64,000 nucleotides of DNA, from assembly GCF_004346195.1 (NCBI RefSeq), contig NZ_SMAK01000008.1, positions 1-64,000 of the forward strand, in the 5' to 3' direction. Position 1 is the first letter of the stretch. Each line of letters starts with the position of its first letter. The notes under the pieces are model-generated. The model worked only from the letters and a program-made list of their open reading frames with translations. It was not told the DNA's origin and ran no database searches. The translations under genes were made by a program, and so were the position numbers. The DNA comes from Tepidamorphus gemmatus. Its GTDB lineage: Bacteria; Pseudomonadota; Alphaproteobacteria; Rhizobiales; Tepidamorphaceae. Of the stretch, positions 63,859 to 64,000 are shown in pieces.

Positions 63859-64000
63859 GTTCGCCGTCCTGTAGCGATTGCAGGCATCAGCTTCCGCGTC
63901 ATCGCGGACCGCCGCCAGGCCAAGTCGGCAGCGGAAGGCTGCATCGCCGCCGGTCGGGCGTCCCGATCCCGCATCGCAGCTGCGCGTCGCCTCGGATGAC
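63859..64000. other. Right edge, no gene seen
   Basis: The last 142 bases after the homocysteine methyltransferase gene show no start with a ribosome site on the plus strand and no recognisable end of a minus-strand gene. A downstream gene of the same operon, if any, begins beyond the window. Confidence 0.35.

Overview
The window is high-GC, densely coded bacterial chromosome that looks alphaproteobacterial, most likely Hyphomicrobiales (Rhizobiales). The reasons are gene order and family type: a FeuP/FeuQ-like two-component pair, the cytochrome c maturation operon ccmI-E-F-H (cycHJKL), a periplasmic DegP protease, a second two-component pair, glnE, a PleC-like PAS kinase and pepN follow one another much as they do in rhizobial chromosomes. 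I saw no rRNA, tRNA, CRISPR array, transposase or phage structural gene.

Layout. (1) 1-2.3 kb: the end of an unknown gene, a secreted amidase-like protein, and an endolysin/holin pair of the type that releases gene transfer agents. (2) 2.7-28 kb: core chromosome with a nitroreductase, the FeuPQ-like system with a PepSY-like secreted protein, a glycine-zipper lipoprotein, the ccm operon, cspA, degP, a second two-component system, a chemoreceptor, glnE, pleC and pepN. (3) 28-43.5 kb: a polyamine-type ABC transporter, a divergent dimethylglycine dehydrogenase-like flavoprotein, an AI-2E-type membrane protein, a GlxA/GbdR-like AraC regulator and the heterotetrameric sarcosine oxidase operon soxBDAG. 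(4) 43.5-49.5 kb: an N-terminally truncated AsmA remnant, then a minus-strand set for corrinoid and folate one-carbon chemistry: a RACo/RamQ-type corrinoid activator, a small unknown protein, a pterin-binding methyltransferase and a MetF-like reductase. (5) 49.8-52.2 kb: a redoxin, a PaaI thioesterase and pcaF. (6) 52.2-63.9 kb: a Dpp/Opp-family ABC transporter (fused double ATPase, two permeases, Tat-type binding protein) diverging from an MttB-family methyltransferase, a second dimethylglycine dehydrogenase-like flavoprotein and a zinc homocysteine methyltransferase.

Regions 3, 4 and 6 read together as a catabolic island for N-methylated compounds (betaine-like quaternary amines). My reading is that the ABC transporters import substrate and the MttB homologue, which has no pyrrolysine codon, moves one methyl group to a corrinoid protein. 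The pterin-binding methyltransferase would pass it to tetrahydrofolate, the MetF-like enzyme would oxidise it to methylene-THF, and the activator would rescue inactive Co(II). Remaining methyl groups would be removed oxidatively by the two FAD/GcvT fusions and by SoxBDAG, both feeding methylene-THF. This would join corrinoid methyl transfer, best known from anaerobes, to aerobic oxidative demethylation. The cognate corrinoid-binding protein is not in the window; it may lie just past the right edge.

A family of nested palindromic repeats (conserved CGGGATGACG ends) sits in four intergenic gaps, all within the island. Several island genes start with TTG or GTG. Many long antisense open frames are compositional shadows and were left out.
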